Part shown: piece by piece, positions 45,359-55,464 of the stretch
How positions within the stretch are numbered: position 1 is the stretch's first letter
Layout: every line of letters begins with the position of its first letter
NCBI RefSeq assembly: GCF_004769635.1
Contig: NZ_RQGH01000014.1
Span: 62,001 to 126,000 of the forward strand
Reading direction: 5' to 3'
DNA: 64,000 bases
Source of the DNA: Leptospira jelokensis
GTDB lineage: Bacteria > Spirochaetota > Leptospiria > Leptospirales > Leptospiraceae
Program-made: the position numbers and the translations under genes
The notes under the pieces: generated by a model
The model's input: only the letters and a program-made list of their open reading frames with translations
What the model was told of the DNA's origin: nothing
The model's database searches: none

Positions 45359-46150
45359 ATGTGTTTAGTTGTGATCGCCCTTAGGATTCATCCTGAATTT
45401 CCCCTTGTCATTGCATCCAATCGTGATGAATTTTTTGAACGGCCTACGGAAGGGTTACATGTTTGGGATACAAATCCAAACATCCTTGCTGGTAAGGATT
45501 TAAAAGCAGGTGGGACCTGGCTTGGCGCGAATGCCGTTGGAAAACTTGCATTCCTTACCAATGTCCGCAATTTCCGAAAGCCCCCTCATCCCCATCCAAA
45601 ATCCAGAGGAGGGCTTGTGACTCAGTTTTTAGAAGTCTGGTCCGAACCATCCATTGGGTATGCAAAACAAGTGGATTCTGAAAGAGAAAATTTTGAAGGA
45701 TTCAATTTGTTTCTCTTTGATGGAAAGGAAGCAGTTGCGGTGGGCGGGGATCCCTTTTCTACGCAACTTGTGGAAACTGGATTCCATGCTGTGAGTAATG
45801 CCAGTTGGAATACAAATTGGCCCAAAACAGAAAAATTGAAATCGCAAATCATCGAAAAAATATCCGATTGGACCAATGGTAAAATGACAAAACCAGAACT
45901 CGAAGTGGGAATGTTTTCCTCCTTAAATGATTCTGAACTTGTGAAAGAAGAACATCTTTTGCCTGATACAGGCATTGGCAAAGAACGAGAAAAATACCTT
46001 TCGTCTGTGCGGATCAAAACACCTAACTACGGCACACGGGCATCAACACTTGTTTTTTATGGAAAGGATTCTGTCGAGATGGTAGAAAGGTCATTCTCCG
46101 ATCCGTTATCCGATGGATATACGGAACGGAGAAATGTTTTGCAGTTTTAG
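45359..46150 (+). CDS. NRDE family protein (TANGO2-like)
   Basis: 263 residues. It starts with MCLVVIALR, placing Cys2 as a possible N-terminal nucleophile, followed by the ASNRDEFFERPT signature that names the family and GGTWLGAN. NRDE/TANGO2 proteins occur from bacteria to humans; fold and N-terminal Cys suggest an Ntn-hydrolase-like core, but function is debated. GGAG lies directly at the ATG, a poor spacing, yet the conserved N-terminus fixes the start. Confidence 0.9.
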   Translation: MCLVVIALRIHPEFPLVIASNRDEFFERPTEGLHVWDTNPNILAGKDLKAGGTWLGANAVGKLAFLTNVRNFRKPPHPHPKSRGGLVTQFLEVWSEPSIGYAKQVDSERENFEGFNLFLFDGKEAVAVGGDPFSTQLVETGFHAVSNASWNTNWPKTEKLKSQIIEKISDWTNGKMTKPELEVGMFSSLNDSELVKEEHLLPDTGIGKEREKYLSSVRIKTPNYGTRASTLVFYGKDSVEMVERSFSDPLSDGYTERRNVLQF

Positions 46151-46154
46151 GAAA

Positions 46155-47405
46155 TTAGTTTTCCAATCGGAAGTTTTTCATTGGGAAAGCATCTGTGATT
46201 TCTTTCACTGCTTGTTTCACTTTTGATTCGTAAGACACATCACCAAAATGTTCTAGGTAATCACAAATCAAATTGCCAACGGCTTCGATTTCTTTTTCCT
46301 TCAGTCCACGGGTGGTGAGTGCGGGAGTCCCAAGTCGGATTCCCGATGCAACCGCTGGTGGATTTTTATCAAATGGAATGGCATTTTTGTTTACGGTCAC
46401 ACCGATATGGTCAAGTCCATCGGCAGCGTCTTTTCCAGTGAGGCCTTTTACCGATACATCTAGTAGAACGATGTGGTTGTCAGTCCCACCCGATACCACG
46501 CGGAAACCTCGTTTTTGGAAAACCTCTGCGAGTGTTTTTGCGTTTTTCACCACTTGTTTGATATAGGTTTTGAATTCAGGTTGGAGTGCTTCTCCAAAAG
46601 CAACTGCTTTTGCGGCAATCACATGCATGAGTGGGCCACCTTGGATCCCTGGGAACACTCGTGAGTTTAATACCTTTTCATTCTCTGCCGAGGAAAGGAT
46701 GAGTCCACCCCTTGGCCCACGTAAGGTTTTGTGAGTTGTGGTAGTCACAAAATCACAAACACCGATTGGACTTGGGTGTTCTCCAGCGACCACCAAACCA
46801 GAGATATGTGCAATGTCAGCCATGATCTTGGCACCGATATCATTTGCAATTTCTCTGAATTTATTATAGTCAATGATACGTGGGTAAGCAGATGCGCCTA
46901 CAACAATGAGTTTTGGTTTGTGTTCCTTGGCAAGTTTTGCCACTTCATCGTAATTGATGGTTTCTGTTTTTTCATCCACTCCGTAAGGGATTGGTTTGAA
47001 ATACTTTCCGCTGATGTTCACTGCACTACCATGAGTTAGGTGGCCACCGTGTGCTAAATTCATCCCAAGGAAACTATCCCCAGGTTCAAGTGTAGCAAGG
47101 AAAACGGCCATATTCGCCTGTGCACCGCTATGTGGTTGCACGTTTGCATATTCAGCACCGAACATTTTTTTTGCTCTAGCGATTGCGAGTTCTTCTACTT
47201 TGTCTGCATTTTCGCAACCATTGTAGTATCGTTTTCCAGGATATCCTTCCGCATATTTATTGGTAAGTGTAGAATGATAAGCTTCGAGAACAGGACGGGA
47301 AACAAAGTTTTCACTCGCAATCATTTCGAGGGAATGTTCTTGTCTTTCGTCTTCTTTTTTTAAGGCGGCGTAAACTTCAGGATCTTGTTTTTCTAAATAA
47401 CTCAT
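46155..47405 (-). CDS. glyA: Serine hydroxymethyltransferase
   Basis: 416 residues, normal length. The PLP lysine is in [14 protein letters not shown]; other landmarks are EMIASENF and [15 protein letters not shown] near the N-terminus. It converts serine to glycine with tetrahydrofolate, giving one-carbon units. The start overlaps the lplA stop by four bases. It is the last gene of a rhomboid-lplA-glyA unit on the minus strand. Confidence 0.98.
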   Translation of the reverse strand: MSYLEKQDPEVYAALKKEDERQEHSLEMIASENFVSRPVLEAYHSTLTNKYAEGYPGKRYYNGCENADKVEELAIARAKKMFGAEYANVQPHSGAQANMAVFLATLEPGDSFLGMNLAHGGHLTHGSAVNISGKYFKPIPYGVDEKTETINYDEVAKLAKEHKPKLIVVGASAYPRIIDYNKFREIANDIGAKIMADIAHISGLVVAGEHPSPIGVCDFVTTTTHKTLRGPRGGLILSSAENEKVLNSRVFPGIQGGPLMHVIAAKAVAFGEALQPEFKTYIKQVVKNAKTLAEVFQKRGFRVVSGGTDNHIVLLDVSVKGLTGKDAADGLDHIGVTVNKNAIPFDKNPPAVASGIRLGTPALTTRGLKEKEIEAVGNLICDYLEHFGDVSYESKVKQAVKEITDAFPMKNFRLEN

Positions 47406-48271
47406 GTCGGAATTTCTCTGTGGAGTGTGTAGTCTGGATTTTGGTATTTCTTCTTGCGAATAATTTCAGATTCTCTGAGCACTTGTTTCCGAAAAGTAGA
47501 AAAGTCCCTGCCAAAGAAGGAAATTTTTGAAAAATCGGTGGGTGAGGGCAAATTTAAATATAGGAAAACCTCCTGAACCAAATCAATGGCCCATTTTTCT
47601 TCGGAAAAAAACGGAGGCAGAGAGGTTAAAAAATCCTTATGTGTCCTTTCTTTGCGGTAATCTGGTTCTTCCGGAGGGTGGTGGAGTACTTCTGCAACTT
47701 TGCCAATCAAACTCTCTTCTAAAATTAAAGTTCCATGTTGGACGATGCAACTTCGTTTGCGAAACTGTGCATTACCTGAAATTTTTTTAAACACACCATC
47801 TTTTTCCAAAACAAGATCCGATTTTCCCTTCGGATACGATTGGATGTTTTGGGGTGATAATGATTTTGAGATGATACCTAGAATATGGTCGTAACTATCC
47901 TTAACCGGAAAAAGTTCCTTTCTTTCTTCTAAATTAAAATACAAAGAATAATTGATATTTCCTGACAATGAATGGAAGACTGTCCCACCACCTGAGGCCC
48001 GCCTGGCAATATAACAAAAGTTTGGTTTTGGTTTTTTGCCAAACCCATTCCTTTTCGCTTCCGTTTCGTAGGCACTTACCACATGTTCTTTGATATTTCG
48101 GTAAGGGTTTTCGGATAAACCAAGGATGATGGAATCAGGATTTTTCCATAAACGGATCCCTGCTGTGATATTTGATTTTACCATATGAACAGCAATGGAT
48201 TCCTCGATCGCCAAATTGTAGTAAGGCGATCTAGGCGGGGTAGGTGGAAAGAAAAATACTTTAGAACTCAC
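47402..48271 (-). CDS. lplA: Lipoate-protein ligase A-type enzyme
   Basis: 289 residues with the biotin/lipoate ligase fold: [10 protein letters not shown] near the N-terminus, then the [22 protein letters not shown] motif and [19 protein letters not shown] with its conserved Lys. It attaches lipoate or octanoate to lipoyl domains, including the glycine-cleavage H protein, which links it to downstream glyA. A true LplA versus a LipM/L-type octanoyltransferase cannot be separated here. Four-base overlaps join it to both neighbours. Confidence 0.88.
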   Translation of the reverse strand: MSSKVFFFPPTPPRSPYYNLAIEESIAVHMVKSNITAGIRLWKNPDSIILGLSENPYRNIKEHVVSAYETEAKRNGFGKKPKPNFCYIARRASGGGTVFHSLSGNINYSLYFNLEERKELFPVKDSYDHILGIISKSLSPQNIQSYPKGKSDLVLEKDGVFKKISGNAQFRKRSCIVQHGTLILEESLIGKVAEVLHHPPEEPDYRKERTHKDFLTSLPPFFSEEKWAIDLVQEVFLYLNLPSPTDFSKISFFGRDFSTFRKQVLRESEIIRKKKYQNPDYTLHREIPT

Positions 48272-49092
48272 TCGTTGAAGTATTTTTGGGAAGCTTCATT
48301 TAAAAATTTTCGTTCTTTTCTAGATAAGGATTCCATTCCGTTTTTGGAAATTTTTTCTAAAAGTTCGTCCACTTTGGTTTTGGCATTTTCTCGTTTTGCC
48401 ATTTCTTCTTGGTAACGCATAAACCTACGCTTTTGTAAGTATCGCGATAAAGACCAAGAGGGTAATGTTGATTTGGTCCCACGCCAACCTGTGTAGAGTT
48501 TCATTAGGATCACACCACCAATGGCACCACCCAAATGGGCAAAGTGAGCCACTCGTTCTCCTTGGGCAAAAAGAACCATAAGCATCACAATCATCACAAA
48601 GTATTTGGCGCGCATCGGAAAGATGAGAAAAACGAGAAGTTCTCTATTGGGCCAAGTCATCCCATAGGCAACAAGGAGGCCATAGATACTGGCACTGGCC
48701 CCGACAACGATTCCTTGTGGGATTCCAAAAAATTGAGCGGTGATGGTTCCAATCCCACCAAGAAATGCAGTGAAAAAATAAAATTTAAGGAAAGCACGTT
48801 CCCCCCACATTTCAGCAAGTTCGGATCCAAACATCCAAAGGCTTAACATATTAAAAAGGATGTGTAAAAAACTTCCATGTAAGAAGGCATAACTCACAAG
48901 TTGCCAAACCCAACCTCGGAATACAAGTTCTGGAGAGAGTCCGAAATAGAGTTCTGCTAAGGGAGATTGTAAGGTGAGTTTTGTCAAAAGTTGCAGAATG
49001 AAACAAATCACATTGATGAAAATGAGAGTGCGGACTACGGGAACCATGGGTGGTCCAAATCGAAGTTCATATCCTGGGGTACGAGAGGCCAT
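48268..49092 (-). CDS. Rhomboid family intramembrane serine protease
   Basis: 274 residues from ATG 49092 (MASRTPGYELRFGPP); an upstream ATG at 49143 would overlap the divergent gene. Six membrane segments are present. Catalytic Ser lies in GASASIYGLL and His in AHLGGAIGG; the helix-2 HILFNMLSLWMFG region holds the conserved His/Asn. It cleaves within or next to the membrane. The hydrophilic C-terminus (about 80 residues) is charged and helical. It is the first gene of the lplA/glyA unit. Confidence 0.92.
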   Translation of the reverse strand: MASRTPGYELRFGPPMVPVVRTLIFINVICFILQLLTKLTLQSPLAELYFGLSPELVFRGWVWQLVSYAFLHGSFLHILFNMLSLWMFGSELAEMWGERAFLKFYFFTAFLGGIGTITAQFFGIPQGIVVGASASIYGLLVAYGMTWPNRELLVFLIFPMRAKYFVMIVMLMVLFAQGERVAHFAHLGGAIGGVILMKLYTGWRGTKSTLPSWSLSRYLQKRRFMRYQEEMAKRENAKTKVDELLEKISKNGMESLSRKERKFLNEASQKYFNE

Positions 49093-49156
49093 AAATTCAA
49101 GATCGTAAATCTTGAGTGACAAGGAAAGTCGATTTCCTAGCATCGAGGAAGTGATT

Positions 49157-50104
49157 GTGCAACTCTACGGAGTCCGCGGTTCCATAGCGAGCCCACTCCG
49201 AAACCAAGACTACCGCAAAAAGATAACTGAGATTCTAGACCTCTACAAACAATCTGGGGCTGAAGGGTCTGCGGACGAGTTTTGGCAAAATCTTCCCTAC
49301 CATTTGAAATTTGTCACAGGATCTGACACAACCTGTGTTTCGGTGACGGATGATGATGGGGAAACCTATGTTTTGGATATGGGAACGGGACTCCGCAATT
49401 TAGGGGATGAACTTGTTTCGGAATACTTCACAAACCAACTGAAAAAAACAGTTTCGTTTTTCATTACCCACACCCACTGGGATCACATCCAGGGCCTTCC
49501 CTTTTTCAAACCCATTTATTTTCCAGATTTCCATCTGCATTTTTACTCCCCGTATTCTGACTTAGAAAAACGCTTACAAAGGCAACAAGAACCTGAGTTT
49601 TTCCCTGTGCCCTTGGAGGGAACTGGTTCCGCCAAAGAGTTCAAATTGTTTTTCCCTGGGGACGTTTTGGAGTTTCCTTCGGGGCTAAAGGTGGAGTGTT
49701 ACCCACTCAAACACCCTGGTGGTTCGTTTGCGTACAAATTCACAAACCGTGCTGGAAAAATTTTTATTTTTGCAACGGATGCTGAGTTCACCGGGGCAGA
49801 CATGGACCTCATCCATGAGTGTTTGCCATTTTTTGCTGATGCTGACCTATTGATTTTAGATACACAGTATACCTTGGATGAATCATTTTCCAAATTTGAT
49901 TGGGGTCATACGGCTTATACGATGTCAGTGAATTGTGCTTCGTCTTGGCGTGTTAAAAACTTAGTGCTCACCCACCACGAACCAAGTTATTCCGACGAAA
50001 AAATTTATGATATTTATGAAAGTGCCATATTGCACAAACAGCAATTAGGTGAAAAAAAATTAAAAATTCATTTAGCGAGAGAAGGACTTAGATTCCATCT
50101 ATAA
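49157..50104 (+). CDS. MBL-fold metallohydrolase
   Basis: 315 residues from GTG 49157, preceded by GAGG at eight bases; TTG 49112 is an alternative, but it would run over the rhomboid-gene start region. The protein begins [12 protein letters not shown], a pattern of the MBL class that includes phosphodiesterases and RNase Z-like enzymes. HTHWDHIQG is the HxHxDH zinc motif; later ligands are probably in [17 protein letters not shown] and LTHHEPSY. Cytoplasmic. The exact substrate is unknown. It shares one base with the start of the following PBP gene. Confidence 0.88.
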   Translation: MQLYGVRGSIASPLRNQDYRKKITEILDLYKQSGAEGSADEFWQNLPYHLKFVTGSDTTCVSVTDDDGETYVLDMGTGLRNLGDELVSEYFTNQLKKTVSFFITHTHWDHIQGLPFFKPIYFPDFHLHFYSPYSDLEKRLQRQQEPEFFPVPLEGTGSAKEFKLFFPGDVLEFPSGLKVECYPLKHPGGSFAYKFTNRAGKIFIFATDAEFTGADMDLIHECLPFFADADLLILDTQYTLDESFSKFDWGHTAYTMSVNCASSWRVKNLVLTHHEPSYSDEKIYDIYESAILHKQQLGEKKLKIHLAREGLRFHL

Positions 50105-52527
50105 TGACTATGAACAAAGAAAAAACATTACGTATCACCATCACAACATTCTTTAGCATTGCTTTACTTGGTGGACTATTTTTTGGTTACATCCTCTCTG
50201 AGGTGAACAAAGGAAAAGAATTACAAAAACTTGCTTCCTACCAACCCACAACGCCTACCAAACTTTATGACACAAACGGTGTGCTCATTGCAGAGTTATA
50301 CCGACACAAACAAGAACTCTTAAAATACAGTGATATCCCTCCTCATGTGATCCATGCATTTTTATCTGTTGAGGATGATAACTTTTTTAATCACTTTGGA
50401 ATCGACTTTTTGGCCATTGTTCGTGCTGCCATTAAAAATATTTTTGCAGGACGAATTGTCCAAGGTGGATCTACCTTAACACAACAGTTGGCAAAAACCA
50501 TTTTGCAACAACGGAAAAAAACCTTTGGTCGTAAATTCTTAGAAGCACTTCTTACCTTACAAATCGAACAAGAATACACCAAAGAAGAAATCTTGGAAAT
50601 TTATTTTAACTTAATTTATTTGGGACATGGAACAACAGGATTGTCATCTGCGGCCAATGTTTATTTCCAAAAAGATGTAAGGGACTTAAGTATTGCGGAA
50701 GCGGCAATGCTTGCAAGGCTTCCCAAGGCACCTGTAACGTACTCTCCTTTCAAAAATCCAAAAGAAGCCAAACAAGCCCATATGGTAGTGCTTGGCCTTA
50801 TGGCAAAAAATGGATTTATCCCAAAAGACCAAGTGCAAAAGATCCATGATGATTTTTGGGACCGCTATTGGCCAGTGGTCATCACACAATCTCCATCACG
50901 TTCCACATGGGGTGCCAAACTCAACAGGGCTCCGTATTTCACGGAGTGGGTTCGCCAAATTTTAGAAAAGGAATTGGGTGAAGAAGCATTGTATACTGGT
51001 GGTCTTCGTGTTTATACCACTTTAGATGTAAGAAAACAAGAAATCGCTGATGAAGAACTCCGCAAAGGGCTTATCGAACAAGATAAATATGCCTTTGGTG
51101 CAAACTTTCGTTATGCGGGACGTGCTGACCGTGGCCTTGTTTCGTTATACAATTTGTTTGGTTCCATTTTCCCTGTTGGTGTTCCTTATGTGACAAGCCT
51201 AGATGATAGACAAGTCTTTCGTTTGCATTTAGAAAAGGAAATGGCACCTGCATTGGAACTTTTAACAGATTTTGTTCCTTCCGAAAACGAAAGTGCTGCT
51301 GTCAAAGAATTCCAAAGATCATCTCTTGTATTCTCTTCCAACTTACATGTGGAAGGTGCCGTCATCACCATTGACCACCAAACAGGGTACATCCAAACTA
51401 TGGTAGGTGGGTCTAGGTTTTCACCGAAAAACCAATTCAACCGAGCCATGCAAGCAAGACGCCAAACTGGTTCTGCTTTCAAACCATTTGTATACGCAGC
51501 AGCGATCCAAAACCGAGCAGTAGGTTCGGGAACAGGGATTATGGATGCTCCACTTACCACCATTACGGAAGAAGGGGAAGGTTATTCACCGCAAGATATC
51601 TCTGGAGACTTCCGTGGGATGGTTCCCCTTTCAAGAGCCTTGTCTCTATCACTCAATATTGTTTCTGTCCAAGTTCTTATGAGAACAGGAACAGACTCTG
51701 TTATCGATTTTGCCTCCAAAGTCACGAAAACAAACAAGTCTCGTTTCCCAACAGGCCCCGCTCTTGCACTAGGTGTGGCAGAGCTCACACCTTATGAAAT
51801 GGCCCTTGGTTACTCAATCCTTGCCAATAAAGGAAAAGATGTAATTCCTTTTAGCGTTCGTTATGTGTTAAACCAAAGTGGAACCGTTGTTTACAATAAA
51901 GAAAAAGAAGTGCAAGAGACTTTGGCAGAAGAAGCCAAAAATGGAACCATCCAAATCATTCCAGAAGCAACTGCTTATATTATCAAACAGATGTTAATTG
52001 GTGTGGCAATGGGTGGAACTCCAACCCAAGCACTCCGAGCTTCTGATAAAGGGAACTATAAAGGGGAATCTGGTGGTAAAACAGGATCCACTTCTTCTTA
52101 CACCAATGTTTGGTATGCTGGCTTTGACCCAAAATACACATCCATAGTTTGGATGGGTTTTGATAAATCTTCCCTTTCTCTTGGGAAAGGAGTGACCGCT
52201 GCTGGGGTTGCCGCTCCCATCTGGGGGAAAATGTATTCCAGGTTTTATAACGAAGGCCCATACCCAAGTTTTTATCCAAACGGAAAATCAGAAGAAATCC
52301 CTTCCGATGTGGTGAAAGGGGCAACCTGCGCCTTCAATGGCCTTTCTCCAGGACCAAATTGCCCTCTTACAGGCAATTTATTCTTAAAACCCATCACCAT
52401 AGCTGGGCGCACTTTGGCTGTTCCTGGTGGGCGCCAATGTGACGGAGATAGAGACCACTACCGTTCTATGGACCTAAATGACTTCTTACAGAGAGAATTG
52501 GAAATCACAGACGAGGAATTGAAATAA
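50104..52527 (+). CDS. Class A penicillin-binding protein (PBP1A-type)
   Basis: 807 residues. One N-terminal membrane anchor is followed by the GT51 transglycosylase ([12 protein letters not shown], then [11 protein letters not shown]) and the transpeptidase: SxxK in TGSAFKPF, SxN in LSLSLNIV, and KTGS in GGKTGSTSS. Length and order are typical for PBP1A, which polymerises and cross-links peptidoglycan. A linker of about 130 residues around the FVPSENES region separates the two domains. A Cys-containing C-terminus ([23 protein letters not shown]) may form disulfides. Confidence 0.95.
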   Translation: MTMNKEKTLRITITTFFSIALLGGLFFGYILSEVNKGKELQKLASYQPTTPTKLYDTNGVLIAELYRHKQELLKYSDIPPHVIHAFLSVEDDNFFNHFGIDFLAIVRAAIKNIFAGRIVQGGSTLTQQLAKTILQQRKKTFGRKFLEALLTLQIEQEYTKEEILEIYFNLIYLGHGTTGLSSAANVYFQKDVRDLSIAEAAMLARLPKAPVTYSPFKNPKEAKQAHMVVLGLMAKNGFIPKDQVQKIHDDFWDRYWPVVITQSPSRSTWGAKLNRAPYFTEWVRQILEKELGEEALYTGGLRVYTTLDVRKQEIADEELRKGLIEQDKYAFGANFRYAGRADRGLVSLYNLFGSIFPVGVPYVTSLDDRQVFRLHLEKEMAPALELLTDFVPSENESAAVKEFQRSSLVFSSNLHVEGAVITIDHQTGYIQTMVGGSRFSPKNQFNRAMQARRQTGSAFKPFVYAAAIQNRAVGSGTGIMDAPLTTITEEGEGYSPQDISGDFRGMVPLSRALSLSLNIVSVQVLMRTGTDSVIDFASKVTKTNKSRFPTGPALALGVAELTPYEMALGYSILANKGKDVIPFSVRYVLNQSGTVVYNKEKEVQETLAEEAKNGTIQIIPEATAYIIKQMLIGVAMGGTPTQALRASDKGNYKGESGGKTGSTSSYTNVWYAGFDPKYTSIVWMGFDKSSLSLGKGVTAAGVAAPIWGKMYSRFYNEGPYPSFYPNGKSEEIPSDVVKGATCAFNGLSPGPNCPLTGNLFLKPITIAGRTLAVPGGRQCDGDRDHYRSMDLNDFLQRELEITDEELK

Positions 52528-52585
52528 GGGAGCTCTTTCCAAAGATCCTTTCGCGATATTTCCCAACCGAAAACCAAACACCTAC

Positions 52586-52610
52586 CTTGCCTGGATCTCA
52601 AACAGGCAAG
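52586..52610. repeat. Inverted repeat CTTGCCTG-N9-CAGGCAAG
   Basis: Perfect 8-bp arms separated by nine bases, centred about 195 bases upstream of the sigma-54 -24 element. It could be an enhancer-binding-protein site at a normal distance, or a terminator-like stem for the PBP gene. No T-run follows on the plus strand. Confidence 0.5.
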
Positions 52611-52780
52611 AAAGTCTTTCCACAGAAAAACCCCTCCGGTGTTTTTTCGCCACCGCCCTTTTTGCAGTCAATTTCTTGCAAACCACTCAATTTGTATCAT
52701 TTTTAAGCAATTTCCTCTTTTTTCCCTGATCCTTTTGGCAAATCCAAGTGCTAAAACCCATAGGAACCAGCTTTTGGAGG

Positions 52781-52794
52781 CAAATCGCGATTTG
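52781..52794. repeat. Perfect palindrome CAAATCGCGATTTG
   Basis: A 14-base perfect palindrome that shares its last bases with the -24 element of the sigma-54 promoter. It could be an operator where a repressor would block polymerase, or chance. No similar copy was noticed in the window. Confidence 0.35.
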
Positions 52795-52809
52795 GCACGA
52801 TAGTTGCAT
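52792..52809 (+). promoter_or_regulatory. Sigma-54 (RpoN) -24/-12 promoter
   Basis: TTGGCACG-ATAG-TTGCAT matches the RpoN consensus (TTGGCACG-N4-TTGCW) at every conserved position, with ten bases between GG and GC. Predicted transcription start is near 52818-52820, leaving a leader of about 20 bases before ATG 52841 with GGAGGG as ribosome-binding site. Such promoters need an enhancer-binding ATPase. It reads directly into the small exported protein gene. Confidence 0.85.
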
Positions 52810-52840
52810 CCTTTCTCTTGAACAGCAGTTCGGAGGGAAT

Positions 52841-53281
52841 ATGAAAAAGCTACTCGTAACCATGACCATCGCTCTACTCAACTACTCTGCATTTGCAGGA
52901 GAGGCAACGCTCGCGAACGAAGAAGTGGCATCCCTAATCGAACAGTACGATAACGAAACCCTTGTCGTGATCTCAAATGAACTTGTCAAAATGGCAAACG
53001 AAGAGGAAGGAATTGGTGAATTTGATTTAGCTTCCACTCATTATGATCGTGCTCTGAAAATCAGAGAAGCCATCGGGATGAAATCTCATAAAAGTTTTGC
53101 ATCCATCCAATACTTAGCAAGCCAAGCGTATTCAAAAGCCGGTAATTTTTGTGAAGCATCACTCTATGCAAAAAAAGCAAGTGAAGCATTCCGTAGCCAC
53201 GGAATCGTGAAATACGAAGAAAAAGCACAAATGGAAGCAAAGGAATTTGCGAAAGCCTGTGCGGTGGTTGCTGCCCGTTAA
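52841..53281 (+). CDS. Small exported TPR-like protein under sigma-54 control
   Basis: 146 residues from ATG 52841, which follows CGGAGGG; the frame stays open upstream but that would read through the promoter. Signal peptide KKLLVTMTIALLNYSAFA. The mature protein is helical with TPR-like pairs (FDLASTHYDRALKIREAIG and YSKAGNFCEASLYAKKASEAF). Two cysteines (NFCEAS, KACAVV) could pair. It is probably periplasmic. The promoter type suggests induction by a nitrogen, starvation or envelope-stress signal; the cue is unknown. Confidence 0.8.
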   Translation: MKKLLVTMTIALLNYSAFAGEATLANEEVASLIEQYDNETLVVISNELVKMANEEEGIGEFDLASTHYDRALKIREAIGMKSHKSFASIQYLASQAYSKAGNFCEASLYAKKASEAFRSHGIVKYEEKAQMEAKEFAKACAVVAAR

Positions 53282-53339
53282 AATCAATTGTTATGATTCT
53301 TTCTAGAGATGGTTACCCTTTTTTTGATTCTTCTTCGAA

Positions 53340-54053
53340 TCAATCCAACTTCACGTGATGATACACGTGGGGTTGGAATTCTTTTTTTCCATACTTCAAT
53401 TTTGCAATTTCGAATAATTTAGTTTTTGTATAGGGTTCATCAGATTCCCAAGCAATGCCAAAGTTTGCTTCCTCATACCCTGATTCATATTGCATCGGGT
53501 ACAAAGACTTCCCATCATAATAGTAGAGTAGGTTGTGTTGGAATTCCTTGGTAGAATCCAAAGAAAACGTTTCACACGGAATCTTTGGCACAAACTGTTT
53601 TGCCATTCGCTTTGGTTTCCCTTCCACACGGCATTCTTTTGTATTGAGTTCTTTTGTGGATAGTAAAACCCAATCCTTTGATTTTTCAAACTGGCCTCTG
53701 CCAATGATTTGGCGGAATTGGACATGGTCTTCGTATACCTTCCACTCCCGCCAGGTCTTTTTGAATTCCGATTCTGATAGGATTTGGATGGTTTCTTTCC
53801 AATGCAAATGGAAGGATTTGGAACCCATTGCCGATTTTTTTTCCGTTGGCCTGTCATAATAACCTAATGGAAGTCCAATGTCTCTAGGGAAGGAAGGAGG
53901 CAGAGTGCGGATCCAACCCATCTTGGGTGTACAGGCATCGAGTCCTAAAACAAGGGCCACCAAAAGAAGGGATACAGCTTTCTTTTGGAAACCAATCGGC
54001 CCCCGTTTTTGTTTTTCGTTAGAACTGGAAGTAGATAAAATCTTGCCCACCAT
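53340..54053 (-). CDS. Lipoprotein associated with MBOAT gene
   Basis: 237 residues from ATG 54053. A charged leader of about 20 residues precedes the hydrophobic segment (AVSLLLVALVLGLDAC), which ends in a lipobox. No family is recognised; it has aromatic-rich strands (HNLLYYYDGKSLYP) and two further cysteines (TKECRV, IPCETF). It overlaps the MBOAT 3' end by about 35 bases on the same strand, so translation is coupled. It may assist O-acylation at the envelope, by analogy with other MBOAT partners. Confidence 0.65.
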   Translation of the reverse strand: MVGKILSTSSSNEKQKRGPIGFQKKAVSLLLVALVLGLDACTPKMGWIRTLPPSFPRDIGLPLGYYDRPTEKKSAMGSKSFHLHWKETIQILSESEFKKTWREWKVYEDHVQFRQIIGRGQFEKSKDWVLLSTKELNTKECRVEGKPKRMAKQFVPKIPCETFSLDSTKEFQHNLLYYYDGKSLYPMQYESGYEEANFGIAWESDEPYTKTKLFEIAKLKYGKKEFQPHVYHHVKLD

Positions 54054-55446
54054 CTCCAAAAATTCCGAGTAAAAGTAAAATCACAACGGATAAAATGGGG
54101 AGTAATATGTTCTGGTATGGTTTTAGTTTTTCATACACAAAAGGAGAGTATTGGAACCAGTTGAACATAAGGCCAAGGGCAATGAAGGTAGGAAGTTCAT
54201 CCACTCGGCTAAGGGTATCACCAGTATTGCGTAAGGTCAAAACCCCTTTGAAGATTTCATAGGCTACGTTTAAAGATTCTGAACCCCTTGCTGCCGCCCT
54301 GAAAAATACTCCCGAAAAAGTAAAAATGATAAAGATCACGATGGTGCGGATGAAACCTGCCATGGGGAAGGTGTCGGGAATGAATTTCTTTTTGCCACGG
54401 TGTAAGTACAAAGATCGTTCGATCCAGATAAGGGCACCTAAATAGGCTCCCCAAATCACAAATGCCCAATTGGCTCCATGCCAAAGACCTCCCAGGCACA
54501 TCGTGATAAAAGAATTTAAATTGGAACGGAAAATGGATCCCTTACTTCCCCCAAGTGGGATATAAATGTAATCACGTAACCATGATGATAACGTGATATG
54601 CCAACGGCTCCAAAGTTCACGAAAGGACTGCGATAAAAATGGACCTTGGAAGTTTTCAGGAATTTCATACCCAAGTAAATTGGCCGATCCCCTTGCCATA
54701 TCCGTATAACCAGAGAAGTCACAATACACTTGGATACCAAAGGCAAGGACACTAAAAAAGATCGAAAAACTATCATACTTTGCAGGGTCCATGTAAAGGG
54801 GAGCGATGATCGGAGCAATGTTTTCGGCAATGATTACCTTTTTAAATAATCCACCGATGATGAGAAAAATCCCTTTCTTCATTCGATCTTCATCGATCGT
54901 AGGGTTGTCCAGTTGCGGAAGGAAATCTTGAGACCTCATGATGGGCCCGGCAATCAGTTGAGGGAAAAACAAAATGAATAAAAAATAATCCACAGTGGAC
55001 ATTCGTTTTTCAATGACACCTCGGTAGATGTCCACTTGCACTGCGATGATTTGGAAGGTATAAAAACTAATGGCTAGTGGTAAAAAGATACTCCATGAAC
55101 CAGAGATTTCTTTAAAACTTGGATAACCAGTTAAGCCGTACAAAGAATCGGTGATAAAGTAAAAGTATTTAAAAAACGCTAAATTGATTACGTTTAATAC
55201 AACAATTGTATACAAAACGGAATCGAATGTTTCCCCTTTCTCTTTTTTGCGAAACATCCATTCGCTGAAAGCATAATTGATTAAGATGACAAGAAGGAAG
55301 TGGAATAAAAATGGAAAACTAAAGTATGCATAAAACAATAAGGAAGAAACCACAAGTAGGGGTTTACGCCCCTTTTGTGGTATGTTCCAATAGATTAAGT
55401 ATGTGAATGCAAATAAAAATAAATAAGGAATCGAATTAAATAACAT
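54019..55446 (-). CDS. MBOAT family O-acyltransferase (AlgI-like)
   Basis: 475 residues with about ten or more membrane segments. The MBOAT core is clear: ELWSRWHITLSSWLRDYIYIPLGGS, followed by GGLWHGANWAF with the catalytic His. AlgI-type proteins move acetyl or acyl groups across the membrane onto polysaccharides, with a separate exported partner. No AlgJ/X-type partner is recognised next to it; only an unknown lipoprotein gene overlaps its end. Confidence 0.95.
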   Translation of the reverse strand: MLFNSIPYLFLFAFTYLIYWNIPQKGRKPLLVVSSLLFYAYFSFPFLFHFLLVILINYAFSEWMFRKKEKGETFDSVLYTIVVLNVINLAFFKYFYFITDSLYGLTGYPSFKEISGSWSIFLPLAISFYTFQIIAVQVDIYRGVIEKRMSTVDYFLFILFFPQLIAGPIMRSQDFLPQLDNPTIDEDRMKKGIFLIIGGLFKKVIIAENIAPIIAPLYMDPAKYDSFSIFFSVLAFGIQVYCDFSGYTDMARGSANLLGYEIPENFQGPFLSQSFRELWSRWHITLSSWLRDYIYIPLGGSKGSIFRSNLNSFITMCLGGLWHGANWAFVIWGAYLGALIWIERSLYLHRGKKKFIPDTFPMAGFIRTIVIFIIFTFSGVFFRAAARGSESLNVAYEIFKGVLTLRNTGDTLSRVDELPTFIALGLMFNWFQYSPFVYEKLKPYQNILLPILSVVILLLLGIFGDGGQDFIYFQF

Positions 55447-55464
55447 GCAGTTGGTAACCTAAAC

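Larger units (their letters stand above)
52528..52840. other. Long intergenic region upstream of the small exported protein
   Basis: At 313 bases this is the longest noncoding stretch. It holds an 8-bp perfect inverted repeat (52586-52610), a 14-bp palindrome (52781-52794), and a sigma-54-type promoter (52792-52809). No coding sequence starts here that I can support. A terminator for the PBP gene may also be included in the inverted repeat, although no T-run follows it. Confidence 0.7.

Noticed and set aside
45622..46017. 131-codon minus-strand frame inside the NRDE gene
   Set aside because: Antisense to a clear NRDE protein; no independent support.
53324..53343. Hairpin TTGATTC-TTCTTC-GAATCAA
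   Set aside because: Considered as a terminator for the small exported protein, but the T-run precedes rather than follows the stem on the plus strand, and there is no T-run after it on the minus strand.
53352..53369. CACGTG repeated twice
   Set aside because: The two copies fall in coding sequence (His-Val codons of the lipoprotein's C-terminus, HVYHHV), so they are explained by the protein.
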